DNA of 40,283 bases from Streptomyces sp. CB02923 (GTDB taxonomy: Bacteria > Actinomycetota > Actinomycetes > Streptomycetales > Streptomycetaceae). The notes beneath the pieces are model-generated. The model was not told where the DNA came from, searched no databases, and worked only from the letters and a program-made list of their open reading frames with translations. The first letter of the stretch is position 1, and each line of letters starts with the position of its first letter. Positions 39,368 through 40,283 of this stretch are shown here, in pieces. A program made the position numbers and the translations under genes. The stretch is from positions 235,482 to 275,764 of the forward strand of contig NZ_LWKZ01000028.1 of the NCBI RefSeq assembly GCF_001905005.1, given 5' to 3'.

Positions 39368-40283
39368 TCAGGCCGCTACCGGTGTGCTTTCCGCCGGAGC
39401 CCGGTCCGCCTCGGCGGCAGGCTGCGGTGCGGCCGGCTTGCGCAGGCCCTTCAGGAGGACGACCAGGGCGGTGGTGACCGCCGTACCGGCCAGCACGGCC
39501 ACCAGGTACAGCAGCGGCTGCCCGATCAGCGGCACCACGAAGACGCCGCCGTGCGGGGCCCGGAGCGTGCAGCCGAAGGCCATCGACAGGGCGCCGGTCA
39601 CCGCGCCGCCCGCCATCGCGGACGGGATGACGCGCAGCGGGTCGGCCGCCGCGAACGGGATCGCGCCCTCGGTGATGAACGACGCCCCCAGCACCCAGGC
39701 CGCCTTGCCGTTCTCCCGCTCGGTACGGGTGAACAGCTTGCCGCGTACGGTCGTGGCCAGCGCCATCGCCAGCGGCGGCACCATCCCGGCCGCCATCGCC
39801 GCGGCCATCACCTTCAGGCTGCCGTCGTTGGGGTTGGCGAGGCCGCCCACGGCGAACGCGTACGCCACCTTGTTGAGCGGCCCGCCGAGGTCGAACGTCA
39901 TCATCAGCCCGAGGATGACGCCCAGGATGACGGCGTTGGCGCCGGACAGCCCGCTCAGCCAGTCGGTCAGCGCCTTCTGGAGCGCGGCGACGGGCTTGCC
40001 GACCACCAGGAACATCAGGAAGCCGACGATCGCCGACGAGATCAGCGGAATGACGACGACCGGCATGATCCCGCGCAGCGCGGGCGGCACCTCGACCCGC
40101 TGGACCGCCATCACCACCGCGCCCGCGAGCAGACCGGCGATCAGCCCGCCGAGGAAGCCCGCGTTGACCGTCAGGGCGATCGAGCCGCCGACGAAGCCGG
40201 GCACCAGGCCCGGCCGGTCGGCCATGCCGTACGCGATGAAGCCCGCCAGTACGGGGACGAGGAAGCCGAACGCGACACCGCCG
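39368..40283 (-). CDS. fruA: PTS fructose-specific EIIC component, C-terminal part (5' end off window)
   Basis: The last about 305 residues of a fructose-type EIIC: GMADRPGLVPGFVGGSIALTVNAGFLGGLIAGLLAGAV, PPALRGIMPVVVIPLISSAIVGFLMF, LGLMMTFDLGGPLNKVAYAF, LGASFITEGAIPFAAADPLRVIP and GGVFVVPL. These are characteristic of FruA. It takes up fructose as the 1-phosphate. The ATG at 40225 lies inside a helix region, and the frame stays open to the window end (GVAFGFLVPVLAGFIAYGM), so the real start is beyond it. The C-terminal tail is Pro/Ala-rich. EIIA/EIIB domains, if fused, lie off the window. Confidence 0.92.
   Translation of the reverse strand, partial: GGVAFGFLVPVLAGFIAYGMADRPGLVPGFVGGSIALTVNAGFLGGLIAGLLAGAVVMAVQRVEVPPALRGIMPVVVIPLISSAIVGFLMFLVVGKPVAALQKALTDWLSGLSGANAVILGVILGLMMTFDLGGPLNKVAYAFAVGGLANPNDGSLKVMAAAMAAGMVPPLAMALATTVRGKLFTRTERENGKAAWVLGASFITEGAIPFAAADPLRVIPSAMAGGAVTGALSMAFGCTLRAPHGGVFVVPLIGQPLLYLVAVLAGTAVTTALVVLLKGLRKPAAPQPAAEADRAPAESTPVAA

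Overview
The window is high-GC actinobacterial chromosome, almost certainly Streptomyces. Evidence: very high third-position GC; GTG and apparently CTG starts; GGAGG-type ribosome sites; a run of typical Streptomyces genes (MerR-PP2C fusion, tandem-HTH protein, FmdB/MscL neighbourhood, lipoprotein L,D-transpeptidase); and a gene order shared with other actinobacteria.

Region 1 (0-8.6 kb). A TetR regulator and a tandem-HTH protein converge; a tRNA-Ala(CGC) with its own promoter and terminator follows. A minus-strand operon runs galU, moeA, moaC, mog, rimJ, sepX-like, with a divergent 5-formyltetrahydrofolate cyclo-ligase gene. It joins UDP-glucose supply, molybdenum cofactor synthesis and, by family, a MoeA/Glp-like protein with a SepX/GlpR-like septal membrane protein.

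Region 2 (8.7-18.3 kb). A penicillin-acylase-family secreted Ntn hydrolase, a divergent K+/H+ antiporter, an MFS carrier with a long leader, an FmdB-family zinc-ribbon protein under a CIRCE (HrcA) operator, MTA phosphorylase, a truncated SAF/CpaB-like remnant, mscL and a small acidic protein. The order 5-FCL, fmdB, mscL and, on the other strand, galU, moeA, rimJ, sepX follows the M. tuberculosis Rv0985c-Rv0996 block with insertions.

Region 3 (18.4-29.6 kb). Accessory in character. An XRE regulator, a small resolvase-like protein, a broken acetyl-CoA synthetase fragment and a DHA2-type MFS pump are followed by a sulfide-oxidation set: metallo-beta-lactamase/rhodanese, GntR/UTRA regulator, TSUP exporter, sulfide:quinone-oxidoreductase-like flavoprotein. 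A palindromic operator lies between the divergent rhodanese and gntR genes. Then comes an MFS/TetR pair with a shared sequence motif in both upstream regions. Six tandem-repeat arrays fall within 6.1 kb; three of them reiterate the stop codons of the genes they abut.

Region 4 (29.6-40.3 kb). MerR-PP2C fusion, M20 amidohydrolase, YkuD-like protein, P1/NylC-like autoproteolytic peptidase, Yip1-like membrane protein, small membrane protein, CaiB/BaiF CoA-transferase, L,D-transpeptidase lipoprotein, and the C-terminal part of a PTS fructose EIIC running off the window.

Family assignments are from recognition of sequence motifs and neighbourhood only; no search was run.
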